A stretch of DNA of 64,000 bases from Nemertoderma westbladi (taxonomy: Eukaryota > Xenacoelomorpha > Nemertodermatida > Nemertodermatidae), in contig JAUCBJ010008896.1 in assembly GCA_032718475.1 (NCBI GenBank), positions 186,001 to 250,000 on the forward strand, read 5' to 3'. A model generated the notes under the pieces. The model did no database searches, had not been told where the DNA came from, and was given only the letters and a program-made list of their open reading frames with translations. The position numbers were made by a program, and so were the translations under genes. This document shows positions 1 through 9,532 of this stretch, piece by piece. Each line of letters starts with the position of its first letter. The stretch's first letter is position 1.

Positions 1-156
1 TTATGAAGTATTTCATAAATGAAAATAATTGAAATTAACATTCATAATATTTATTGATAGGGTACTCGGAAGATACATTTTTAAAAGGGAACTTAGCTAA
101 TTAACATGGTTGTATTAATTACTTGTTTCAATTCGTTCACAGATTATTTCACGACT
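1..156. other. non-coding, AT-rich
   Basis: Short AT-rich stretch downstream of the minus-strand gene that ends at 157. I see no coding or repeat signal. Confidence 0.5.
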
Positions 157-666
157 TCAGTTGTCAGCTTTGAATTGTTCCTCGCTTTGATCTTGATTGG
201 AAGATTGTGAAAGTGATCCTTTGGGAATATAAATAATGGAATTCCCGGTTATTGGGGATCTGCACCATGCACAAAACTGAGTTGATCCACTTTTTGGTGT
301 GGAAGATCCAGATCCATCTTGACTTTTGCTTTTTTTACACTTCTTTGAAAACCCTGACTCCTTTGGTAATGATGCTGCCTTAGATACCTTTGCCGTCTTT
401 GATTCTAATATTGACGATTGTGAAAGTGGTTCTTTAGGGTAAGAAATAATCGCATTTTCTGTTGTTATTGGTGATCTACACCAACAACAACGCTGCTGGG
501 TTATTCCACTGTTTGGAATCGTTGCTATGTTCCCCAGTGCATTCTTTGGATAAATCTTTGGTATTTTAGGTACAGTAACATTTTTTTCGTCCTTTGATAC
601 CTTCAGACTTCTGTTTCTCTTATCCATCTTCCTAGATTCCCCTCTACTTTTGCTTCGCTTACCCAT
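157..666 (-). CDS. small basic protein with two CxWCRSPIT repeats, function unknown
   Basis: I do not recognise this 169-residue protein. It is lysine- and serine-rich and holds two copies of a 25-residue unit, at about residues 60-85 and 132-156. Each has the core CxWCRSPIT, then a hydrophobic pair of isoleucines, a PK turn and LSQSS. The paired cysteines (C-x-W-C) could bind a metal or form disulphides. The N-terminus (MGKRSKSRGESRK) is highly basic and could be a nuclear signal; there is no signal peptide or membrane segment. The open frame is long for this AT-rich region and the repeat is preserved at protein level, which argues for a real gene or exon. No intron is visible. It could also be cargo of an unrecognised mobile element. 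Confidence 0.45.
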   Translation of the reverse strand: MGKRSKSRGESRKMDKRNRSLKVSKDEKNVTVPKIPKIYPKNALGNIATIPNSGITQQRCCWCRSPITTENAIISYPKEPLSQSSILESKTAKVSKAASLPKESGFSKKCKKSKSQDGSGSSTPKSGSTQFCAWCRSPITGNSIIYIPKGSLSQSSNQDQSEEQFKADN

Positions 667-1367
667 CTTCCTAATTTCTCCTACTAGACTTTTGTTTCTG
701 TTTCCCTTTTTTTAGATCACACTTGATACTTACACCGTTGTTGTTGTACTGTATTACAATTGTAGGGTTATACTAGCATACATAGATACAGTAGGCCTAC
801 TTACAGTTACAATATACAAGGCTTACCGGTACTAATTGAATTATATACTATATGCATTTGTTTTTCTTATTGTCTGTAATTAAAACTATCATAATCCAGT
901 AAATGATATGTTTTACAAAAACAAATGAATATCTTTTTGTACTACTTATTAATTTAAAATTGCATTTACTATTTTAAGGAAATACGGATTACACAGAGGA
1001 TAAAAATACTATCTTTTTGTATGAAGATCCACTTTTGCAAAATTTGAAAAGTTTAACATAACAAATTTATAAGGAAATTTGAATGATAAATTGCAATTGT
1101 AAATTTTGCCCCAAAGTTGAATTAAATAATGCCAGTTACTATATACTAGCTATAGGCCTGTCTTGTGACTGAATGTAATATTCCAGAACATAAAGCAAAT
1201 AATCAAACCAAAATGTCAATTAAGCTAGCTACTGGAGCAAAATATCCTACTACCAAGACCCATCGTAATGGCATGCTCACTAAATTCTAGAATATATCGA
1301 TCAGCTGATATAATGAAGTATGATTACAAATAATAATAAATAATAATTATTAAATAAATAATTATGT
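667..1367. other. non-coding, AT-rich
   Basis: AT-rich DNA with a GTAGGCCTAC-type palindrome near 794 and no coding signal. From about 1,340 it becomes nearly pure A/T just before the LINE remnant. Confidence 0.5.
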
Positions 1368-2060
1368 TATTAAAAAAGTTAACTACTCAAAATTCCTTGG
1401 TGTACTTATCGATGAACACTTGACTTGGAAAAATCACTTTGAAAATCACTTTGACAGTATTAGAACTAAGATAGCCAGAAATACTGGTATCATGAATAAA
1501 TGTAAGGACTTTGCTACCCCTTCAGCCTTAAAGACTCTCTATCATACACTCAAACACCCGTAATTCAACTATTGCACAGCAATTTGGGCTTGGAGAAGCA
1601 GTGTAACCACTGACACTATATCGTAACAAAAGACTCACACAGTAAGCACAAATACAGTACTATCGACGGAAACGCCAAAATAAAACGCCTACAACTGCCA
1701 GAACCACACTTGGAAAATTGAAAAGTCTACAACAACAGGCGATACGTATTGTAATAAGCAGAGGGAATCCCACACCCATATCCAATCGATCTACACTAAA
1801 CAGGTAGCTAGCTACAATATGTTACAAATATACTCAAAAAATTATGCCCGGCGACATTCTAACTTCTTTACTAACACCAACAGCAAACATTCACACATAT
1901 CATACTCGACGCGCCACAAATGGAAACAGTGTAAATGATAGCTCGACAATCCATAAAAGTACAAGCGCCTTTACTGTGGAATATAATACCAGAGTCAGTG
2001 CGGAATGCACCACGTTATTTATTACAAACTCAAAACGTTTAATAGGCCAAGTATATTAAT
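1368..2060 (+). pseudogene. LINE reverse transcriptase, C-terminal remnant
   Basis: Translation from about 1,374 gives the region just after the RT catalytic domain of Jockey/CR1-like LINEs: a SKFLGVLIDEHLTW core followed by an alternating helix region and a typical FNYC...IW segment, with an in-frame stop near 1,561. About 150 bp in the middle do not fit. The frame resumes near 1,722 (LQQQAIRIV) and ends in the last open stretch (1,844-2,059), which contains the TPxANIHTYHTRRA motif seen near the C-terminus of such LINE proteins. Several stops and shifts make it a dead fragment. Family assignment below LINE is uncertain. Confidence 0.7.
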
Positions 2061-2261
2061 TTTATTATTATTAACATTTGTATAGTATGTATGCTGTATA
2101 CTACAGTAAGTTAAGAACTTACTGTATTAATGTTACTACAGTATTATTTTACTGTAATTATATTTAGGTAGGACTTTGTAGTGTAGGGCTTAAATTTGGA
2201 AAAAAAAATTGTAAACTTTACTTACAGCATTTACATATATTACAATTGTGGCTGAAATAAC

Positions 2262-3005
2262 GGGCACGCCTACTCGGTCACCATCAACTGTACTTAGAGA
2301 TGCCATGTAAGAAGCAGTACATCCATCCTACTCGGTGGGGCGAGACACGTAGTCGGCGAGCCTTGGCATACGGTTCATATAGGGCAAATGGGGCATGTCC
2401 GTCTGTCTGTCTGTCCGTCTGTCTGTCTGGTAAATGTTTGAACGCGAATTTCTCTGCATCGCTGGTTCGGAATTGAACCAAACTTAGTAGGTAAGTAGTA
2501 GAGAGAAAGTTTAGAAAGTTTGTAAAGTTTGGTGAAAAATCATGCAGTCTGACGTCAGCTACGACAGATTATGTAGTTTTTAGAAAATGTTAAATTTCTC
2601 GGGAAGGCCTCATTTTCCTGAGCTGAAATTTTGGTTGCCTGTAGAGAATCATGAAGTCTATCTTTTACGAAATTGAAAAGTTAAGACATTTAATTGGGGA
2701 TCCGCTAGAGACTCAGAAGTAATGACATAGGCCTACCGGTACGGTACTGCTGTACAGTGCTGTGGCACTGGTAAGTACGAAATTGCAGAATAACAATTTG
2801 ACACCACCTAGCGGATTAACATATGATTGTATATCGAATGAATACATTTATAGCATGGGATATTGGGTCCAAACTAGACATGCCCCATTTGCTCTATATG
2901 AACCGTATGCCAAGGCTTGCCGACTACGTGCTGCGCGAAGTCCCCACGAACGTGTCACCATCTACTATAGATGACATGTAAGAAGCAGTACATCCATCTT
3001 AGATA
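2262..3005. mobile_element. element with ~50-bp inverted repeats and flanking direct repeats
   Basis: A block at 2,350-2,400 (core CCTTGGCATACGGTTCATAT) recurs inverted at 2,877-2,930 with only a few mismatches, bracketing about 480 bp. Outside these arms a 25-bp direct repeat (ATGTAAGAAGCAGTACATCC...) occurs on both sides, near 2,308 and 2,970, each preceded by a related TCACCATC sequence. A GTCTGTCTGTC microsatellite (about 2,399-2,430) follows the left arm. This looks like a short non-autonomous DNA element or a composite of two copies of one repeat. No protein is encoded; the 65-70 residue open frames only cover the repeat arms. Confidence 0.6.
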
Positions 3006-4019
3006 TATCTTTTCACTATTTCTTTGTTTAATTTGTTCTGTTCTGTTTTTCTACTCCGTGATTATTTGTTATTTTGTATTGTTTCTTTATGTAGTAAATT
3101 GTTTATAGGCGAGTGAGTCAATCTAGCCAATAAAGGGCGTCATAGCCTCGTTTAACTTTGCCACTAGGCGGCACAAGTGCCGCCCAGTTGAATCAATTTG
3201 CCGCCCAGTCACAGCTAGAGTGCCTTCCTATATTATATCTGGACTAGCCTCAGCCAGCGACCAATCTAATTGTATCAATCCCAGTAAAGTACCTACATAA
3301 ACTTCTAAAGGAATAAGTGATTGACAGCACAGAGACTTCAATGGGTGATAGCCATAGTACAGTAGTAGTAGTAGTAGTGGAGGGATGAGTCAGTGTCCAA
3401 CCCAATGCGACCTTTACTAATGTTAGTAAAGGTCGCCTTTGGTCCAATCATTGTGTAGATGTCTATAGATTCCTGATAGGCTTACTGCAGTTAATTGGTG
3501 CCTCAGATGGATATTGGATAGTTCCAACTTCCAAGGCTGCTTGCTATCACCATACTTACCTGTCTGGCACCTTTAACCCCCTACCCCTGTTAAGAGTAGT
3601 CAGTTTTCAGTATATGTTACTATTAGTATTCAGGAGATATTTAGAAGTTTATTAGTCATTATAAACTACCCCGAGACGGCAGGGCTTACATTGCATCATT
3701 GCTTTATTATGTAATAAATTGGTATTGAAAATTAAGTGTGTAACTACTTAATTAGGGTTCGTCTATGTACATTTATTAATAATTTGATATAATTATAATA
3801 ATACTATTATTATTTTATTAATAATAATTTATTAAGTTTTAATAATGATTTTTATGATACTGTATATTTATTTATTTATTTATGATAGTGATATTATTTT
3901 TCTTATAAATTTAATTATATTATTTTTAATAAGTATATTTAGGCCCATGTGAAGAATACCAGACTTTCTGCCGTTATATATCACTTTGCAGTTACCCCCA
4001 TGTGAAGAATATCAAGTTT
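3006..4019. other. non-coding with a short AGT microsatellite
   Basis: No coding signal. A short (AGT)n run lies at about 3,360-3,378. The segment 3,750-3,950 is almost pure A/T. Confidence 0.5.
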
Positions 4020-4880
4020 TCACAAAAAAACACAGGTTACAGACGGGTTGAATCTAACCAAAACAATAAACGAATTAGTATATGTACAGCTTATAACAGT
4101 ATAAGAGTTTGCAGTTACTGGAAGATGGAGTTTGGAGACGATGTCTGCGACGAGAGTCCGTTCATTACAAAGTGCAATGACTAGCCGGTTGTGGGTTGAC
4201 TTGTGTAGGCAAAGCGCTTTCTTTAAGTAAGTAGATTTAATCTTGTCGATTGCGATCATATTGGCTACAGTAAGGAACGGCCAGATTTCCCTGCAACCAT
4301 AGAGGACGATTGGTAAAATCTTTATCTGGAACAATTTGAGAGATGTAGTAAGTGATAGCAGTTCGGGTTTGTTAATTGAGTGGATGGCCATTACTGCTTT
4401 GCACATAGTTCAGTAGTTGCCGCTACATGCTTCGAGAAACTTAGTGTCGTCTGCAGGGTGATGCCGAGATATTTGTTAGAGTTGACAATCTCAACCGGGT
4501 TTCCGTTGTACGTGAACTTGTCGGCGTTGGCGAGGCGACCGCCACGACGGAACTTCACGATTTTGGTTTTCGTTAGGTTCACATCGAGACCGTTTTTTGC
4601 CGACTAAACTGCGACCGCGTCGAGCCCGGCCTGCGCTGCCTCCCGGGAGTCTCCGTAAAACAAGAGATCGTCAATATTATGAGTTTACCGATGTGGGCAA
4701 TTGCACGTTTAATGTGGCTGACAATTTCAAATATGAACAGAATAAACAGCAGGGGGCTGAGATTGTCTCCCTGAAGAACTCCCCGTGTTTGCTCGACTAT
4801 TTTCGACTTTCTGAGGCCGTCGAAGATTTGTATGTAGTTGATCTTTAAGATGCATTTTATTAAGGTATAAATAAAGGTTG
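4020..4880 (-). pseudogene. LINE reverse transcriptase pseudogene
   Basis: Read on the minus strand from about 4,870 down, the frames give RT motif B (GVLQGDNLSPLLFILF), then a decayed catalytic region, then LTKTKIVKFRRGG and NSNKYLGITLQTTLSF (4,391-4,582), then the post-RT region KLFQIKILPIVLYGCREIW (4,020-4,406). The pieces lie in different frames, so at least two frameshifts separate them. The order and spacing match the RT to C-terminal half of a non-LTR retrotransposon, truncated at both ends. The plus-strand open frames here are shadows. Confidence 0.75.
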
Positions 4881-5561
4881 CCCCTAATGTTGAAATGAAA
4901 CTGAGTTTAAATAGTAACTTGGTATTATAATTTAATATTTATGTATAATAATGATTTAATTAAGTTTTGTAAAATTATTTGTTGCTTCTTATAGAACCAG
5001 TAAAAAATTCTTAAAAGAGGCTATGAAGGGCGTCAACCCATAACAAATTCGCAATTTATCCAAACCAATTTTTTTTTATTCTACATTACCTTGTTAATAC
5101 CCCAAAAAAAGTCTATAAAAATATATTATGCGGATCACCATCAATTTCCTGTTTCCTTCTTTAGCAACATGTTATTTACATAGCAACAAGGGGTCTATTA
5201 GTGGGATTTTCTCCAAATTTGGTAGAGACAAACTGACGTATATGAGTAGGGGAGTTTGGTGAACTTAGTATGACGTATATTAATGATGTTGATATAAGTA
5301 TGGATATAGAACAAACCAACCATTAGGCCTAAGTGTACTGCATGACTGACAACTGACTAAATAGCAGAAGTACTACACATACTTCTTTCCTGCATTGTTT
5401 TGGTTGCCTAGCAACGATACACTATGTTGCTGAGTTACAGTGCTAGGATACCAATACAGCTAAACTTGATTGCTTTTACAGCACTAGAGCATAGAATATA
5501 GTATTTATATTGTAGATATAATTCAATGGGTCTCCCTGTCTCCCGATTGTGTATTTCACAA
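4881..5561. other. non-coding; contains an RFX-like X-box
   Basis: No gene seen. GTTGCCTAGCAAC at about 5,402-5,414 matches the imperfect palindrome bound by RFX factors. A pair of AGCAAC motifs lies near 5,165-5,190. Promoter function cannot be shown from sequence. Confidence 0.35.
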
Positions 5562-6105
5562 CTATAGCGGGTCTGTGAATCCATAGCGCTGGGGGGGGGG
5601 GGGGGGGGGGCGTCGGATATTGCGCCCAGAACGTGTAATTGATTGAGTCCGTTGGTCCGCGCGTTGTGGTGGGGTCGGTGAGGCGATGTCGGCCCAGGTC
5701 GGGGGTGTCACTGGTCGAGGGGCCTCGGGCTCTGGGGCAGCGGGCGGAGCGATTTGCTGGATAACCGGAGGAGGGCTGGGTAGGATCGGGGTGGGAGTGG
5801 GTGGTCCACCTTCCGAGGCGGTGCGTGGGCGGAGGAAGACGCGGTTGCGCCGCAGGACGCGTCCACTCTCCTGGCGGACCATGTAGTCGTGGTTCGCCAG
5901 CGCCTCGACGACCACGCCTCGTCCCGTCCAACGCTTGGTGGTAGCGTCCTGGACGAGGACGGGTGTCCCTACGGGTATGACATGGAGGGGGCGGGTGCGG
6001 AGGTCGTAGGCTGCGCGGAGGTTGCTTTTAGTCTGTTCGGCAACCTCGTCGAGTTCCTGGAAGCTCTACCTCCACTTGGGGTCGAATGAGTTGAAGTGGG
6101 CGGAA
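5562..6105 (-). pseudogene. Ty3/Gypsy pol C-terminal fragment
   Basis: Minus-strand translation from about 6,100 reads HFNSFDPKWR, a stop, then SFQELDEVAEQ and on to NHDYMVRQESGRVLRRNRVF and a proline-rich tail ending in SGRNIRRP. This is the integrase tail of a Ty3/Gypsy polyprotein. The Gypsy element at 53.5-58.4 kb has the same segments (FSSFDPKWRGTF, NHDYLVRQESGR, proline-rich tail, SGRAVRPP), so both are one family. Only the last ~180 codons are present. A 20-base poly(G) run (5,591-5,610) lies in the tail. The predicted proline string is a product of that homopolymer. Confidence 0.8.
5591..5610. repeat. poly(G) tract, 20 bases
   Basis: Uninterrupted run of 20 G, one of four G or C runs of 19-22 bases in the first 13 kb. 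Confidence 0.95.
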
Positions 6106-8177
6106 ATGGACTTTTACGGCCCTCGTTCTATTATCACTCGTGCCGTAAAGCTATAATGTGCTATTTTATGAACAATGACGTATATACAGTAGGTATTATG
6201 TCCGCATTTGAATTTTGAATTTTTGAATTTTTAAAAGAAAAGTAGTTTCTTATACAGAAACACACTATAAAACATGCATATAAAAACAAACTAGTATTAC
6301 TAAATTTAATAGCGATGTCAGTTCCTGCTCTTTTGATATCTCTTGATACGTTTGATACATTTGATACGATTGACCGTTTGTCTACTTTTTATTCTAGCAT
6401 CCCTGATTTAATAGTTACATAGACAACCGCTTTGCTTTCGTGTAACTTACGTGCCTACATTTTTACTTTCTCCGAAAAATTATCCTAACTTTTAGTTATA
6501 TCATACTGCCTTACGTGAATCAATGCAACTGTGTGTAAGCATTGCCTTAATATGTCTTGATATGTCTTTTTTGCATAAAGAAAAGTTATACTGTATCTTG
6601 AGTTATACAGTATTTATTGTTACAGTATACTGTATTTAGTTGAAACTTAGCTTAAGTTCACTGCGGGTAGGTTCCACTTTGTTCGTGTAGGGAATACTTC
6701 AGCTGGTATGGACCTACTATTTGAACCTAAAATGTCCGCAAAATAAGTAACATTGTTTCACTTCTATTAACATTATCATTATTTGTAATTATGTTCGGTA
6801 GGCCTACCGGTACATTTACAGTAGGAAAACTGACAACAAAAATAAAACTGTAGCCTGTTTATTGACTTTAGTTTATTGTTTTGGTTATAATAACGTGCCA
6901 CTGTAACCTGCTCCTTTCCCTAAATTGAGAATTTGTCCTCGACGCGTGATATTATTCCGGCAAGAACGGATTTGCGTCCAGTTCCCCCGCCCTTATCTCC
7001 TATAATCAACTAAAAAGGCAATTTCGTGGAATGAAATATTATGCTGTTCCCTTATGTTACAGTACGCAATATTAATTTTGCAGCTTGTACTGAATTGATA
7101 GTATTTTCTAGTATCTGTTGTGTTGGACTTGGAATACATTATCATAAATTATTATCGCCTTAAGGTGCTAAGATTAGCAGCAGTCGTTATTTGTTGCACA
7201 AGTAGCATCTCGTTGTGGTTGGAGAGGCATCATAAGGGAATAGTGTGGCATGTTACCGAAGCTCAATTGCTCAATAGGTCCCAGGTCATTAGGAAGTGCG
7301 CCGCGGGCAACAAACAGTACAGTAGTGCCGGTAACGTAAAGCCGCAGTATGAGTTATCTTATTGAAGGGCGCCGTGTTGCCGCAAAATAATTACATTTAA
7401 AATAAAATATCGTAATTGAGAATCTACAGTATGTAAATTTTTATTGCAAGAGGCGATTTCGATTTCTGCAGTATTTAATTCAATGTGAGATCTCTTAAAA
7501 ATACATAAAATAATGCATTTTCAACAAATATGTCGAAATTTTTCATGTTTCAAGGTATTTTAATCTGAATATTTTTTATATAATTTATACAGGAATATGG
7601 AGGGACAAGTCTTTAGCTCAAATGCGGCGTAAAAATGATATGATATAAACTACTTTTTTTTTACACAATTTTTTTTATATTTAGGGTTTGCCCTGGTGAG
7701 GACACCAGATACGTGGATGCACAAATATAACAGAATGCTATCAATAATGGGGTGCTCGATAATGAACTCCTACCCCCCCCCCCCCCCCCCCATCCTACAT
7801 GTACCTCACCCAACCCCCTCAAAAAATAAAATGAACCCAGCTCACAAACTCAACAAATTTTGTCGATTTTCGGGAAACACATGCAAAAGCGAGTATAAAA
7901 TGAAGCAAAGAAATTGACTACATAGGAAAACACGGTTTTATTATTATTACTTGTATTTATTACTATAAATATACTTACTACAGTACCCTACTACTGAACG
8001 CCATGTCCTGGAACATTGGTTCTGAATTTCGTTGAGGAAAAGCTTAGTTGTTTTCATTTAATTTGAAAAGTTGCATGTAATTTTATCTGTTCAAGGCTAA
8101 TACTCTGTAAATAGATTTTCTTGAAATCTGGAAATATATTAATTGGTCACTATAAATACACATAATTCTGAGAAATT
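6106..8177. other. non-coding, AT-rich
   Basis: No recognisable gene. An 81-codon open frame at 7,120-7,365 has no family resemblance that I can see. A copy of the dispersed repeat with core TTTATTGTTTTGGTT, followed by CCACTGTAACCTGCTCC, lies at about 6,868-6,914. A 19-base poly(C) run lies at 7,773-7,791. Confidence 0.5.
7773..7791. repeat. poly(C) tract, 19 bases
   Basis: Uninterrupted run of 19 C. The short proline-rich open frame across it is an artefact of the run. Confidence 0.95.
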
Positions 8178-8560
8178 TTGTTCATCTCTTAAATATAGCT
8201 GGGCAACAAAGTGGTAAAAGTGGTACTCTGCTGCATGACGAGGATGTCACCAAAACGCTGACATCATCTACAGTAACTGTATCAGAGTAATTGTTCTGCG
8301 GAGGAAGTAAATACCTGCAACTTTCGAATGTCCATACCTCAGCTATTTCCCAACCAATTCAAATTGGAATCCTTGCACGGCCAGCTTTCCATATATAAGC
8401 CACTACTTTATGGCATGGTTGAAGAATAACTGCAGTTATTCTTCAACCATATAAAGTAGTGGCTTATATATGGAAAGCTGGCCGTGCAAGGATTCCAATG
8501 AATGATGCAATGTCGACGGATACACCATTTCTAAAGTGTTGTATGGGCGTTCCAATATGA
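8178..8560. repeat. dispersed repeat, copy 1, with large palindrome
   Basis: This interval aligns by eye with the interrupted copy at 16,455-19,110. Both have TTTTGTT(C/T)ATCTC followed by GGCAACAA, then CGAATGTCCATA with CGCTATTTC or CAGCTATTTC, and then TTGGAATCCTTGCACGG followed by CAGCTTTC and TTGAAGAATAACTGC. A long palindrome (8,363-8,499) has formed within this copy. No open frame is conserved between copies, so it is probably a non-autonomous element. Confidence 0.65.
8363..8499. repeat. 137-bp near-perfect palindrome
   Basis: The left arm starts ATTGGAATCCTTGCACGGCC and the right arm ends with its exact complement. The arms run through the centre (...AATAACTGCAGTTATT...) with only an unpaired GGC at about 8,412-8,414 breaking symmetry. 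It would form a near-complete hairpin or cruciform. Confidence 0.9.
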
Positions 8561-8647
8561 AATATTCCTACAGTAGGCCTACATTTAGGGTGAGTACAAA
8601 ACAAATACCAAAGACACAATTAAGTAACCTGCATAATCTTGTAACAT

Positions 8648-8894
8648 GTGTTAACTTTCGTTTATTGTTTTGGTTCCCCTAACACGCCTCTGTAACCTGC
8701 TCCTTTACTAACCGGCTCCTTTAAATGACAATGGAACTAAACGCTCTTTGTGACCTGTACAAAACAAAGAGGTAAAGTCGCGTTAGGTCCCAAAGAGCGT
8801 TAGGTCCCATTGGCATTTAAAGGAGTGGGTTAGTAAAGGAGCAGGTTACAGAGAGTGTTTGGCGGGAACCAAAACAATAAACAAAAGTTAACAC
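8648..8894. mobile_element. 247-bp foldback (MITE-like) element
   Basis: The termini are GTGTTAACTTT... and ...AAAGTTAACAC. The arms, about 115 bp each, both contain TTTATTGTTTTGGTTCCC, then CTGTAACCTGCTCCTTTACTAAC, then CCTTTAAATG and an ACGCTCTTTG segment, with scattered mismatches. The whole element folds back on itself. It lies about 70 bp beyond the stop codon of the MARVEL-like gene at 8,963. No clear target duplication was found. Confidence 0.8.
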
Positions 8895-8956
8895 TTGTAT
8901 TTTGTACAGGTCTTTAGTCTTTGTTTTGTACCTTACATTTACGATATTCTACCCTA

Positions 8957-8962
8957 TTTATT
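8957..8962 (-). terminator. possible AATAAA poly(A) signal abutting the stop codon
   Basis: On the minus strand AATAAA follows directly after the TGA of the MARVEL-like gene (8,963-8,965). This could be its polyadenylation signal, giving a very short 3' UTR. It may also be chance in an AT-rich region. Confidence 0.35.
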
Positions 8963-9532
8963 TCAACTCGCTTCTCCTTGTGAGAAATTATAGAATACAG
9001 CAGAGCCGGCTGGGGGCGGCGCCTCAATGTTCTGTTTGGTGTCACAGTTAGGTTCATCGCCGGCCCTGAACTCGCGATACTGAAACAAAGCGTCGAGAGT
9101 AAACTCCGCCGCCGCAAGGAGGCACACAACACCGGCGGCAATAACTCCGGCTAAACATTGCGACCCGGCCTTGGCTACTGTCGTCGGGTCACTCATAAAC
9201 GAAGCCCCAACCGCAATCGCCGCCACTCCGGCAGTTACGTGAAGTACCGCCGCCGATACGTTGAACCCAAGAAGAATTCGTACCCATGGCAACGCGATGA
9301 AGTCCTTTAGCCGGCACATAAAGGCGGCGTATTGTACGAAAACAGCCAATCCGATAGTAACAGCGACAAATAGCGTCCACGTGTACGCACCGCTGGCAAA
9401 CTCACTCGCACAAGCGGATCGCGATATCACACATATAAATACGATAAAGTCTGTTAATAATTCTAAACATTTTATTTTACCATCGAGACTTTTATGATAG
9501 GAATAGTCTGGATAGAGTGTCGACGTCACCAT
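8963..9532 (-). CDS. four-pass membrane protein, MARVEL/CKLF-like
   Basis: This complete 189-codon frame starts with ATGGTGA at 9,532. Four hydrophobic segments are clear: about residues 23-42 (LLTDFIVFICVISRSACAS), 52-76, 82-112 (which includes HVTAGVAAIAVGASF) and 124-150 (GVIAAGVVCLLAAAEFTLDAL). The spacing, short loops and charged residues after segments 2 and 4 fit MARVEL-domain proteins such as the CKLF-like family, which act in membrane apposition and vesicle traffic. A hydrophilic C-terminal tail contains a proline run. The paralogue at 15,513-16,073 shares RSACAS...ASGAYTW and the QCL-GV-A-GV-CL core. No intron interrupts either copy. Assignment rests on topology and pattern only. 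Confidence 0.7.
   Translation of the reverse strand: MVTSTLYPDYSYHKSLDGKIKCLELLTDFIVFICVISRSACASEFASGAYTWTLFVAVTIGLAVFVQYAAFMCRLKDFIALPWVRILLGFNVSAAVLHVTAGVAAIAVGASFMSDPTTVAKAGSQCLAGVIAAGVVCLLAAAEFTLDALFQYREFRAGDEPNCDTKQNIEAPPPAGSAVFYNFSQGEAS

Noticed and set aside
7696-7917. Proline-rich small protein
   Set aside because: The proline string comes from a 19-base poly(C) run; nothing else supports coding.
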